5,558 bases of DNA from Lachnospiraceae bacterium (GCA_017416505.1 JAFQCI010000177.1:1-5558); one strand, 5' to 3'; shown: positions 1-5,337, counted from the first letter of the stretch. Notes: generated by a model from the letters alone, not told the origin. Translations and numbers: made by a program.

Positions 1-150
1 ACTGATCCAACTGTAAAAAGTACCAACAGGAATATCATGCTCACGACACCACATACTGATAGAAAGCCCACTTTTAAGGCAGTCAGTAATCATGGAAAAT
101 CGCTCTTCAATAGAATAAGGTAAATAACTCGTAGTAAAATGCTTGTGTTC
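1..150 (-). CDS. IS66 accessory protein (TnpA/orf1-like), N-terminal part
   Basis: The minus-strand frame is open from just after a TGA at 151-153 to the window edge. It reads YSIEERFSMITDCLKSGLS, then SMWCREHDIPVGTFYSWIS. This matches the N-terminus of the small IS66 protein whose family hallmark is an 'EERF..I.ECR.SGLS...WC..H.I..GTFY.W' helix-turn-helix-like segment; it is needed with TnpB and TnpC for transposition. The first ATG in this frame is at 93, inside the conserved segment and with only a poor GAAGAG upstream. The true start is therefore either a non-ATG codon further up (114-150) or has been lost. The 50-codon open frame is given rather than a guessed start. The gene continues left of the window and may be a degraded copy. 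Confidence 0.65.
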
Positions 151-187
151 TCAAAACATCTCATAGTGAAATGTTTGAGTTATTTAC
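120..187. repeat. Nested inverted repeat in the IS66-like leader
   Basis: GTAAATAACTC (120-130) is the exact reverse complement of GAGTTATTTAC (177-187), giving an 11-bp outer stem. Inside it, CTCAAAACATCTCA (150-163) pairs imperfectly with TGAAATGTTTGAG (167-179). The two halves also form an imperfect direct repeat: 128-147 matches 160-179 at 16 of 20 positions. It lies between the element terminus and the first ORF, where a folded leader could affect expression. That role is inference. Confidence 0.6.
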
Positions 188-308
188 TATCATTATGACA
201 GAAACATTGTAATGAAAAAATCCACCTTAATACTTTGCGCTTACGTTCAATTTTAATTGTAAATCAACACAAACTATACATGATTCTGTTTTATTTATAT
301 TTTTTAAT

Positions 309-905
309 TTATTTTGCTTTTAAATAATCAGTTATTGGGTTATCCTTGTATTTTGACGCCGATGCTGCAAGTTCTCCATAAATATTTTTTATACGAGAAC
401 CATTTTTTAATATAATATTGAAAGTATACCTTTTTGATGTCATACTATATTCAAAATCAATTTTATCTATCTCACTCTTAGGAATGAGCTGTCCTTCAAA
501 CCAAAAATAATTTGCTGATTCTAAAAATCTATGTTTCTTTTCTCTCTCATCTAAAATCGGTATAGGATTTCTAAATTCTTCTGTTTTTAATATTTCTTTT
601 GCCATTTCTTTGGTCGTAGTTTTATATGTTCCAGGTAGCAAGTATTTTTTCCATTTCGTTAGTCCTAATATCGTTGGAAGTATGAATATTGTTATTAAAA
701 AATACCATGTGCTAAAAGAAAACATTTCATAAGCATCTTCTGGGGTTGCAAAACTGACTGTTCCATTGAAATATCCTAAGCTTAGTAGGAACATCGCTAT
801 TGCAAGCACCATATATATGCGATATATAAATCCATATATATTTTCATGCGTTCGTCTAAAATTTGTGTGAAATAGTTTTATTTTTGTAAATATGTTTAGT
901 GTCAT
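309..905 (-). CDS. Two-pass membrane protein of unknown function, 198 aa
   Basis: I do not recognise this protein. Two hydrophobic segments, about residues 26-46 and 63-83, predict two membrane helices. A basic N-terminus (KIK, FRRTH) suggests the N-terminus is inside. Residues about 100-198 are soluble and charged. The stretch around 130-175 (ANYFWFEG, IPKSEIDKID, NIILKNG) looks like a run of beta strands and loosely recalls bacterial PH-like domains that follow a membrane hairpin; this is only a resemblance. The ATG at 905 has a good ribosome site (GGAAAGG about 10 bases upstream). That site begins right after the stop codon of the decayed aminopeptidase reading (922-924), so the two were probably translated from one message. 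The frame is intact while both upstream genes are broken. Alternatives include an immunity or stress-response membrane protein; nothing in the sequence decides. Confidence 0.75.
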   Translation of the reverse strand: MTLNIFTKIKLFHTNFRRTHENIYGFIYRIYMVLAIAMFLLSLGYFNGTVSFATPEDAYEMFSFSTWYFLITIFILPTILGLTKWKKYLLPGTYKTTTKEMAKEILKTEEFRNPIPILDEREKKHRFLESANYFWFEGQLIPKSEIDKIDFEYSMTSKRYTFNIILKNGSRIKNIYGELAASASKYKDNPITDYLKAK

Positions 906-921
906 TTTTGTGTTACCTTTC

Positions 922-1235
922 CTATTTAACAGTTCCCTCTCCTACCAAATCAATATGAACAAGGCATTTATTTTTACCACCAAACAAATAATTCATCCCT
1001 AATGCAATATGAAATGTTCCTATTGCATTTTCATCTAAATGTGAATCTCCTAGCACTTTTTCTACATTAGGATTCATACCAATACCTAATTCTGCTACTA
1101 ATCTCCATCTGGTAATATTTTTATAAATGCATCAAATTCATCACAGTTTGTGTTTATTATACGGCCATTTTGAATTTCAACTATAATATCATTAAACGCA
1201 CCCAAGCTAAATTGTTCAAACCTTTCTTTTCTGAT
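922..1235 (-). pseudogene. Decayed C-terminal part of an M29-type aminopeptidase
   Basis: On the minus strand one frame (from about 1235 to 1101) reads GAFNDIIVEIQNGRIIN and then hits TAG-TAG after LPDGD. A shift of frame near 1100-1110 continues with LVAELGIGMNP, GTFHIALGMN, FGGKNK and HIDLV and ends at TAG (922-924). The order 'AELGIG.NP ... LGT.HIA.G.N..FGG ... H.D' is characteristic of the C-terminal half of M29 metallo-aminopeptidases (aminopeptidase T/PepS type), including the histidines and acidic residue used for metal binding. Only about the last 100 residues of a family normally near 370-410 remain, and they are frameshifted, so the piece should be inactive. The assignment rests on the ELGIG-to-HID block; the upstream part is less certain. 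Confidence 0.7.
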
Positions 1236-1255
1236 CTACATTGTTTGCCAAAATT

Positions 1256-1574
1256 CTACATCTTGTTATAGTATAATACCCTCTTAGATAACTGCTTACT
1301 TGGTTCCCATTCTGTTATAATAATTTCTCCACTATCCTTTTAAACCCTCTTTGCTTCTGTAATCATTTTGCCACGAGTTCCTCGTCCAGTTCAAGTAATA
1401 CAAGAGCAATAAGGATTTTATCAAAACAATTGGATTTGAATTTAAGATGTGTCGCATCCATTTCAAGCAATCTGATATTTTTTAGTCCATTTTTCCTTAT
1501 TTTATCTTGAGCCACTTTCAGCATATCTTTAGACAAATCAATTCCTACAATTTTAGCATTTGTTTTTTTGCGAT
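1256..1574 (-). pseudogene. Decayed class I SAM-dependent methyltransferase
   Basis: Minus-strand translation from about 1574 gives IAKKTNAKIVGIDLSKDML, then LLEMDATHLKF and CFDKILIALVLLEL. These are the motif I end/motif II (VGIDLS with acidic D for the SAM ribose), the motif III region (MDAT.L.F) and the following strand of a UbiE-like Rossmann methyltransferase. The frame stops at TGA (1363-1365). A neighbouring frame continues MITEAKRV, then a TAA, then KDSGEIIITEWEPSK, the post-motif strand, and ends near 1256. The N-terminal glycine-rich motif I (GxGxG) is missing, because recognisable sequence ends at about 1574. The gene is therefore truncated at its start and broken by at least one frameshift and one stop. 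The substrate cannot be inferred. Confidence 0.8.
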
Positions 1575-1599
1575 ATGATAACTATATCAGATATGGGGT

Positions 1600-1624
1600 G
1601 TGACAAATAGTGACTTTGGGTGAC
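1600..1624. repeat. Three GTGAC words at exact 10-bp spacing
   Basis: GTGAC occurs at 1600-1604, 1610-1614 and 1620-1624, so the copies fall on one face of the helix. They lie in the 60-bp gap between the truncated start of the methyltransferase remnant and the stop codon of the 184-aa gene. They could be an operator for a protein binding tandem sites, or the relic of a transposon end with multiple short repeats. The sequence does not decide. Confidence 0.5.
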
Positions 1625-1635
1625 GAGAATTGAAT

Positions 1636-2190
1636 TTACCTTATACTCCAAAGTATGCTATCAATTTTCTTTATACTTGACATCCATTGGTAATCAGGTA
1701 ATACACTATCAAATACTTCAATACATTCCTTAGCCTTCGCCGTCTGCAAGAAATTTGCATACCATTCTTCCATTTCTGAATAAAGTGTTATTGCACTCTC
1801 CAATTTTTCTTGCTTTGTTGAACCAGTTAATTGTATATTCAAATTCTGAACCACGTAACGATCCCAAATTGGTTTATCTGGATATATAGATGCAAGCATT
1901 TTACTTGAAAATGATGGCTCAATATTATTGGTATTTTCATACAGATGCGTAATAATACTTTCAAAAGTCGGTGTAGCATTTTTTACACTTTCAAAATGTT
2001 CATAATAAGTCTTTCTCCATTCCTCATTACGCCTTACTATATAAAATCCATTAAATATTCTTTGAAAATCCATATCAACGGAAATGTCTATTTGCTTTAC
2101 TTGTTCCATTATGTATTTGTATTTATCAAGACCCATACTAGATGCCAAACGCTCTTGAAAAACTTTGTTAACGTCAAAATCCATGTTCAT
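1636..2190 (-). CDS. Uncharacterised cytosolic protein, 184 aa
   Basis: I do not recognise a named family. The frame is open up to 2214, but the ATG at 2190 is the better start: GAGGAG lies 8 bases upstream of it on the minus strand, and the upstream ATG at 2214 has no such site. The protein is mostly helical and acidic, with no signal peptide or membrane segment. Its most striking part is SFSSKMLASIYPDKPIWD followed by RYVVQNLNI (about residues 93-119), a dense run of aromatic, charged and proline residues that looks like the conserved core of a family. An earlier FNGFYIVRRNEEWRKTYY block (residues 46-63) is similarly rich in aromatics and arginines. The C-terminus ends with a tryptophan-rich tail. 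Its upstream region has been cut by the IS4 element inserted about 80 bp away, which may separate it from its promoter. No catalytic motif can be asserted. Confidence 0.75.
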   Translation of the reverse strand: MNMDFDVNKVFQERLASSMGLDKYKYIMEQVKQIDISVDMDFQRIFNGFYIVRRNEEWRKTYYEHFESVKNATPTFESIITHLYENTNNIEPSFSSKMLASIYPDKPIWDRYVVQNLNIQLTGSTKQEKLESAITLYSEMEEWYANFLQTAKAKECIEVFDSVLPDYQWMSSIKKIDSILWSIR

Positions 2191-2263
2191 TAGCCTAACT
2201 CCTCTTTGGTACATTCAGTATCTCTAAATAATCACAAGGCGCAGGAACTGGAGTAACGAGTAT

Positions 2264-2272
2264 TGTTATGTC
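2264..2272. repeat. Target-site duplication, left copy (TGTTATGTC)
   Basis: The nine bases TGTTATGTC directly abut the left inverted repeat of the IS4 element and recur exactly at 3847-3855 beside the right one. Nine bases is a usual duplication length for IS4-family insertions. Confidence 0.93.
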
Positions 2273-2285
2273 CTTGAGTTTCCGT
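2273..2285 (+). repeat. IS4 left terminal inverted repeat
   Basis: CTTGAGTTTCCGT, exact reverse complement of 3834-3846. A second GTTTCCGT occurs just inside (about 2315-2322) and is not part of the terminal repeat. Confidence 0.9.
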
Positions 2286-2329
2286 GGTTTTATCCACAAA
2301 CCCTGACTCTCCCAGTTTCCGTTATAACC

Positions 2330-2347
2330 TACTTTGAAAAAATGCCA
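2330..2347 (+). repeat. Subterminal repeat, left copy
   Basis: TACTTTGAAAAAATGCCA occupies bases 58-75 counted inward from the left IS end. It matches 16 of 18 positions with the copy at 3772-3789, which occupies bases 58-75 from the right end in the same orientation. A role as an internal transposase or host-factor site is inference. Confidence 0.55.
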
Positions 2348-2354
2348 AAAATAT

Positions 2355-2450
2355 AAGGAATCTTCTTCCTTTTTGATGTAAAATTAAGCGTCCAAACAAA
2401 AATCTTACTAAACAAAAATAGAAAGGATTCCTTATGCTTAATTCTACATC
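2355..2450 (+). promoter_or_regulatory. Transposase leader able to fold over its own start codon
   Basis: Two complementary pairs sit in the leader. AAGGAATC (2355-2362) is complementary to GATTCCTT (2426-2433), which lies between the ribosome site and the ATG. GATGTAAAATTAAGC (2375-2389) is complementary at 14 of 15 positions to GCTTAATTCTACATC (2436-2450), which starts at the last base of the ATG and covers codons 2-6. AAGGAA (2355-2360) can instead pair with TTCCTT (2366-2371) next to it, followed by Ts. IS10 and IS50 are known to use such pairing to block translation on transcripts that enter from outside, while their own transcript starts inside the first arm and escapes. The same logic is inferred here; the transposase promoter was not identified with confidence. 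Confidence 0.55.
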
Positions 2451-3687
2451 AATTACTTACCAAATGAAACGGGAAATTTTAACTTTTTCTAATAAAATTT
2501 CCAGAAAACTGACTAGACCGGAAAAGAAATTTATGGCCGATATGACTTACGGCATGCTTGCTTCCGGTAGCTGTCTTCTTACAGACGTTGTAGACCAGCT
2601 CCATGAAAATACCAAAAAAGTAAATTCCGTAGAACGTCTTACCAGACATCTCAATAAGGGAATTCTTAATAATGCCCAACAGTCTTATTTATCTCTCATT
2701 CGAAAATGGGCTCCCAAAAATCCGATCATCCATATCGATGACAGTGATGTTACAAAGCCCGATGGGGATAAACTTGAAGCTCTTGGCATCGTTAGGGATG
2801 GCTCTGAAAGCACCTCTGCAAAGAGTGTTTACAAAAAAGGCTATCACGTTACAGAAGCTACCGTACTTACTGCCAACAACCATCCCGTAAGCCTCTTTTC
2901 CAAGATTCATTCTTCGAAAGAAAAAAGCTTTACCTCTATCAATGATATTACATCATCTGCCATACAACGTGGTGTTGCTTTGTTTGGTAATACAACCTTT
3001 GTCATGGACAGAGGCTATGACGACAACAAGATGTTTCTTTCGCTTGATGAACTTAAACAGGATTATGTCATTAGAATTAAAACAAATCGTAAACTTCTGC
3101 TTCACAACAGATGGATGACGGCATCAGAACTCTGCAATCGTAGAAAAGGAAAGGTTAAGATGTCTCTTTTCTATAAAGGTAAAAATCATGATGCTTATCT
3201 TTCACATGTAAAAGTACAGATTACCGCTTCCCGAAAGGATGTTTATCTGGTTCTTGTTTACGGTATCACAAAGCATCCTATGATGCTCGTAACCAATAAA
3301 GAAATCCGCTCCAAAGAGTATGTTATATCGGTTGCAATGACTTACTTTTCCAAATGGCGCATTGAAGAATATTTCCGCTGCAAAAAACAGATGTTTCATT
3401 TTGAAAACTTTCGTGTACGGAAACTCGCAGCTATCAACGCATTAAATTTTTGCATCACCGTATGCATGGCATTTCTGGCTCATATGTCTATGAAATCGGA
3501 AACAAATGCGCTTAAGGTTTCCATTATACAGAAAGCAGACCCTATAAAGGAAAAAGTACAATTCTGCTATTACCGACTGGCTAAAGGCATCCGTGGCATA
3601 CTATCGTATGCAAAAGAAGGCATCAGGCTCTGGTTTCGGACAAAACGCCCGACATACCGTCAACTTCGCCTTAAGCTAGTCGCTTAA
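2434..3687 (+). CDS. IS4-family DDE transposase, 417 aa
   Basis: This is the cut-and-paste transposase of the surrounding element. Visible catalytic signatures are IDDSD near residues 101-105 (first Asp probably D103), FVMDRGYD at 189-196 (second Asp D192) and YFSKWRIEEYFRCKK at 304-318. The last follows the IS4 Y-x2-R-x3-E-x6-K pattern, with Lys in place of the Arg and E311 as the catalytic glutamate. A beta-strand-rich insertion (about 210-290) lies between the second Asp and the Glu, as is usual for IS4 enzymes. The N-terminal 100 residues are basic and helical (KKFMADMTYG, SVERLTRHLN) and should bind the inverted repeats. The ATG at 2434 is preceded by GAAAGG at a 7-base spacing. Length is normal for the family and no frameshift is seen. 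Confidence 0.95.
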   Translation: MLNSTSITYQMKREILTFSNKISRKLTRPEKKFMADMTYGMLASGSCLLTDVVDQLHENTKKVNSVERLTRHLNKGILNNAQQSYLSLIRKWAPKNPIIHIDDSDVTKPDGDKLEALGIVRDGSESTSAKSVYKKGYHVTEATVLTANNHPVSLFSKIHSSKEKSFTSINDITSSAIQRGVALFGNTTFVMDRGYDDNKMFLSLDELKQDYVIRIKTNRKLLLHNRWMTASELCNRRKGKVKMSLFYKGKNHDAYLSHVKVQITASRKDVYLVLVYGITKHPMMLVTNKEIRSKEYVISVAMTYFSKWRIEEYFRCKKQMFHFENFRVRKLAAINALNFCITVCMAFLAHMSMKSETNALKVSIIQKADPIKEKVQFCYYRLAKGIRGILSYAKEGIRLWFRTKRPTYRQLRLKLVA

Positions 3688-3711
3688 ATAGATAAAAGAA
3701 TAATTCTTCCA

Positions 3712-3733
3712 AAGCCCGATTTCGGTGGGGCTT
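3712..3733. terminator. Hairpin downstream of the transposase
   Basis: AAGCCC (3712-3717) pairs with GGGCTT (3728-3733), with a further possible CGA/TCG pairing inside the loop, 25 bp after the transposase stop. A smaller perfect palindrome, AAGAAT-A-ATTCTT, lies just before it at 3696-3708. The tail is AT-rich (TATAAAAG) rather than a clean T run, so it is only a probable terminator. Confidence 0.5.
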
Positions 3734-3771
3734 ATAAAAGTGCCTCTATTCATAAAACTGTCAATCTTATT

Positions 3772-3789
3772 TACTTCGAAAAAATGGCA
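3772..3789 (+). repeat. Subterminal repeat, right copy
   Basis: TACTTCGAAAAAATGGCA, 16 of 18 identical to 2330-2347 and at the same distance from its own IS end, but as a direct rather than inverted copy. Confidence 0.55.
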
Positions 3790-3833
3790 GATTGGTGCTT
3801 TGGAAAATTATATTCATTTTGAAATTACATTTT

Positions 3834-3846
3834 ACGGAAACTCAAG
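3834..3846 (-). repeat. IS4 right terminal inverted repeat
   Basis: ACGGAAACTCAAG, exact reverse complement of the left repeat at 2273-2285. Confidence 0.9.
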
Positions 3847-3855
3847 TGTTATGTC
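3847..3855. repeat. Target-site duplication, right copy (TGTTATGTC)
   Basis: Identical to 2264-2272 and directly abutting the right inverted repeat of the IS4 element. Confidence 0.93.
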
Positions 3856-3858
3856 TAC

Positions 3859-3886
3859 TTGAATATTTCACATTTTGGGATATAAT
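3859..3886 (+). promoter_or_regulatory. Probable sigma-A promoter of the Rpn-type nuclease gene
   Basis: TTGAAT (3859-3864) and TATAAT (3881-3886) are separated by 16 bases. Transcription would start near 3893, leaving a 5' leader of about 27 nt. The promoter lies only four bases outside the IS4 target duplication, so the insertion spared it but replaced everything upstream. Confidence 0.65.
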
Positions 3887-3919
3887 ATAATTACTAGAAG
3901 TACTACAGAAAGGCAATCT

Positions 3920-4702
3920 ATGAAGACATACGAAGAACAGAAAAGCTTTGTCGCCAAACTCAATGTCATTGATGATGTTTTCTTCCACAAAATGGCTGAG
4001 GACAAAGAAGTTTGCGAAGAAATATTAAGAATTTTACTGAGCAAGCCGAATTTAAAAGTAATAGAATCGCAAGTACAGCGTTATCTGCGAAATATCGGCG
4101 CACATTCCGTAATTTTAGATGTATTATGCCAAGATGAAAATGGCGATTATATTAACGTAGAAGTTCAAAAAACAGATGATGATGACCATCAAAGACGACT
4201 TCGTTTTAATCAGTCCAATATTGACACCACTTTTGTTGAGAAAGGTATCCCTTACAACAAGTTACCTGACATCTATTTGGTATTCATTTCCAAGTTTGAT
4301 GTCTTCAATGAAGGGCATACTGTTTATCATATCAATCGTGTCATTGAAGAGACTGGAACCATCGTCGAGAATGGAACTCATGAGATATACGCCAATACCG
4401 CTATTGATTATAAATCAGATATAGCTGAACTTATGCAATACTTTAAAAACAGTACTGGAGAACATGAAAATTTCATGAATCTATGTAACCGAGTAAAATA
4501 TTTCAAAGAATCAAAGGAAGGGGTAAGTGAAATGTGCCAGTTAGTTGAAGATTATGCTAAAGAATATAACAAAAATAGCGACATTCAAAAAATTATCATT
4601 CTATTTAAGAATGGTGGAACTATGGACTTAGCTCTGAAAATGTTTTCCAATTTTTCCGTAGAAGAAATCGAAAAAATACAAAAAGAATCATTGAGCAAAT
4701 AA
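3920..4702 (+). CDS. Rpn / PD-(D/E)XK nuclease family 'transposase', 260 aa
   Basis: This belongs to the widespread group annotated as Rpn family recombination-promoting nuclease / PD-(D/E)XK nuclease family transposase. The start FVAKLNVIDDVFFHKMAEDK is the typical 'D..FK..F' opening. The nuclease core is ILDVLCQDENGDYINVEVQ, with D67 and the E-x-Q pair E81/Q83, the usual variant of E-x-K in this family. QRRLRFNQSNID and DIYLVFISKFDVF follow as the later core helix and strand. The C-terminus (about 200-260) is helical with a KNGGTMDLALKMF block. E. coli relatives cleave DNA and promote RecA-independent recombination; this protein's role is inferred from them. The open frame reaches back to 3875, but that ATG overlaps the promoter -10 box. 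The ATG at 3920 has AAAGG six bases upstream and is chosen. Catalytic residues are intact and the gene is monocistronic. Confidence 0.85.
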   Translation: MKTYEEQKSFVAKLNVIDDVFFHKMAEDKEVCEEILRILLSKPNLKVIESQVQRYLRNIGAHSVILDVLCQDENGDYINVEVQKTDDDDHQRRLRFNQSNIDTTFVEKGIPYNKLPDIYLVFISKFDVFNEGHTVYHINRVIEETGTIVENGTHEIYANTAIDYKSDIAELMQYFKNSTGEHENFMNLCNRVKYFKESKEGVSEMCQLVEDYAKEYNKNSDIQKIIILFKNGGTMDLALKMFSNFSVEEIEKIQKESLSK

Positions 4703-4706
4703 TCAC

Positions 4707-4732
4707 AGAACCCGATGTTCACATCGGGTTCT
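4707..4732. terminator. Shared hairpin between convergent genes
   Basis: AGAACCCGATG (4707-4717) and CATCGGGTTCT (4722-4732) form a perfect 11-bp stem with a TTCA loop, 4 bases after the nuclease stop. Its right arm ends inside the stop codon (4731-4733) of the XRE-derived reading frame on the other strand, so it can serve both. T runs are weak on either side; the minus strand continues GTGATTATTT. Confidence 0.75.
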
Positions 4733-5336
4733 AATCATTCATACGATCTAACGCATCCATATAGCCGGCCAATATGAGACGTTGGTTTTTATCAAATCTC
4801 TTGTATCTTTCCAAAAGCAACTTCTAATCCTCTGATAGCTCTACAGCCTCATCTTCCTGACGGAAAAATTCCGACAATGTAATATCAAAACCATTGCAGA
4901 TTTTTTTTAATGTCTCAAACTTTGGAATGGTATTTCTATTGATTACCGGCATGGAACAAAAGTAGGCATACATCCATATTTCAAAACATGGATTGGACCA
5001 GCCCACTTGTATTCCTTTATCCTCTGCCTCTTTTATAATCTCATCAAAACCCTGCACTTGGTCTCTGTCAAACACAATCCAAGGAGTACGATATTGTGCA
5101 TCATAAGCAGTGAGTTCCAGGCATTTATCAATCATGGTACGAGTCTTTGTCTCTACCACCTTTATTACAAGCTTGTTTCTCACATCCTCCGGCAATGCCT
5201 GATGGAGTCCTGTAAAGAAGCAACGCTCTGTAGCTTCTGTATCTGTAACAATCAAATAGTAACCTAATTCAGGTACTTTGAATTACTTTCTCTGTTCGCG
5301 AGTTTTTCTGTTACCTGTTCTGTCTTTTCTCGCCAT
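4731..5336 (-). pseudogene. Broken RloB (AbiLii-like) / XRE regulator hybrid
   Basis: One minus-strand frame of 202 codons runs from ATG 5336, with AAGGAGG six bases upstream, to TAG 4731-4733. It has two internal stops: TAA at codon 18 (5283-5285) and TAG at codon 171 (4824-4826). Codons 1-131 are RloB-like: PELGYYLIVTDTEATERCFF, then WIVFDRDQ (the D-x-D of a Toprim-like site, D90/D92) and GWSNPCFEIWMYAYF. At about 4935-4950 the sequence switches to the C-terminal half of an XRE regulator: NRNTIPKFETLKKICNGFDI, TLSEFF, EDEAVELSED, and after the second stop ERYKRFDKNQRL and AGYMDALDRMND. The RloB C-terminus and the XRE N-terminal helices are both missing, which suggests a deletion fused two truncated genes. 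An unbroken 143-codon piece (4824-5255) begins with TTG and has no ribosome site. RloB proteins pair with an ATPase in AbiL-like phage defence; this copy should be inactive. Confidence 0.8.
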
Positions 5337-5337
5337 T

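Larger units (their letters stand above)
1..244 (-). mobile_element. IS66-like element, terminal part (element continues beyond the left edge)
   Basis: Read on the minus strand, the sequence starting at 244 begins GTAAGCGCAAAG. GTAAGCG is the usual start of IS66-family terminal inverted repeats. About 150 bases inward comes a reading frame that resembles the first small accessory ORF of IS66 elements. Terminus, untranslated leader and first ORF therefore stand in the expected order, and the element runs leftward out of the window. The other end is not visible, so the 8-bp target duplication typical of the family cannot be confirmed; the bases just outside this end are GTTCAATT (245-252). Family assignment is by motif recognition only. 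Confidence 0.75.
2273..3846 (+). mobile_element. Complete IS4-family insertion sequence, 1574 bp
   Basis: The ends are set by two independent signals: a 13-bp perfect terminal inverted repeat, CTTGAGTTTCCGT at 2273-2285 and ACGGAAACTCAAG at 3834-3846, and a 9-bp direct duplication, TGTTATGTC, flanking both. It holds a single transposase gene filling most of its length, with about 160 bp of leader and 150 bp of trailer. Intact gene, perfect repeats and an exact target duplication point to a recent insertion that could still be active. It landed between the divergent 184-aa and Rpn-type genes. The named IS cannot be given without a database search. Confidence 0.93.

Noticed and set aside
1573..1595. 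Imperfect inverted repeat around TGATAACTATATCA
   Set aside because: The stem is only about 5 bp and all AT-rich; too weak to call a terminator or transposon end.
2191..2214. ATG at 2214 as start of the 184-aa gene
   Set aside because: The GAGGAG ribosome site lies downstream of it and at ideal distance from the ATG at 2190.
2195..2330. Minus-strand open frame (WIKPRKLKD, then ITILVTPVPAPCDYLEILNV) ending just before the 184-aa gene
   Set aside because: Its first half lies inside the IS4 left end. When the IS and one target duplication are removed, the frame meets a TGA a few codons upstream and has no ATG, GTG or TTG start, so it is probably chance.
2479..3399. Several 65-73 codon open frames on both strands inside the transposase gene
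   Set aside because: They overlap a well-supported DDE transposase, have no ribosome sites and show no family features.
3875..3919. Upstream ATG extending the nuclease by 15 codons
   Set aside because: It overlaps the TATAAT box and precedes the expected transcription start; the ATG at 3920 has a proper ribosome site.
5007..5267. Plus-strand 86-codon frame opposite the RloB region
   Set aside because: It is a shadow of a recognisable minus-strand coding remnant; its cysteine- and leucine-rich composition is typical of antisense frames.
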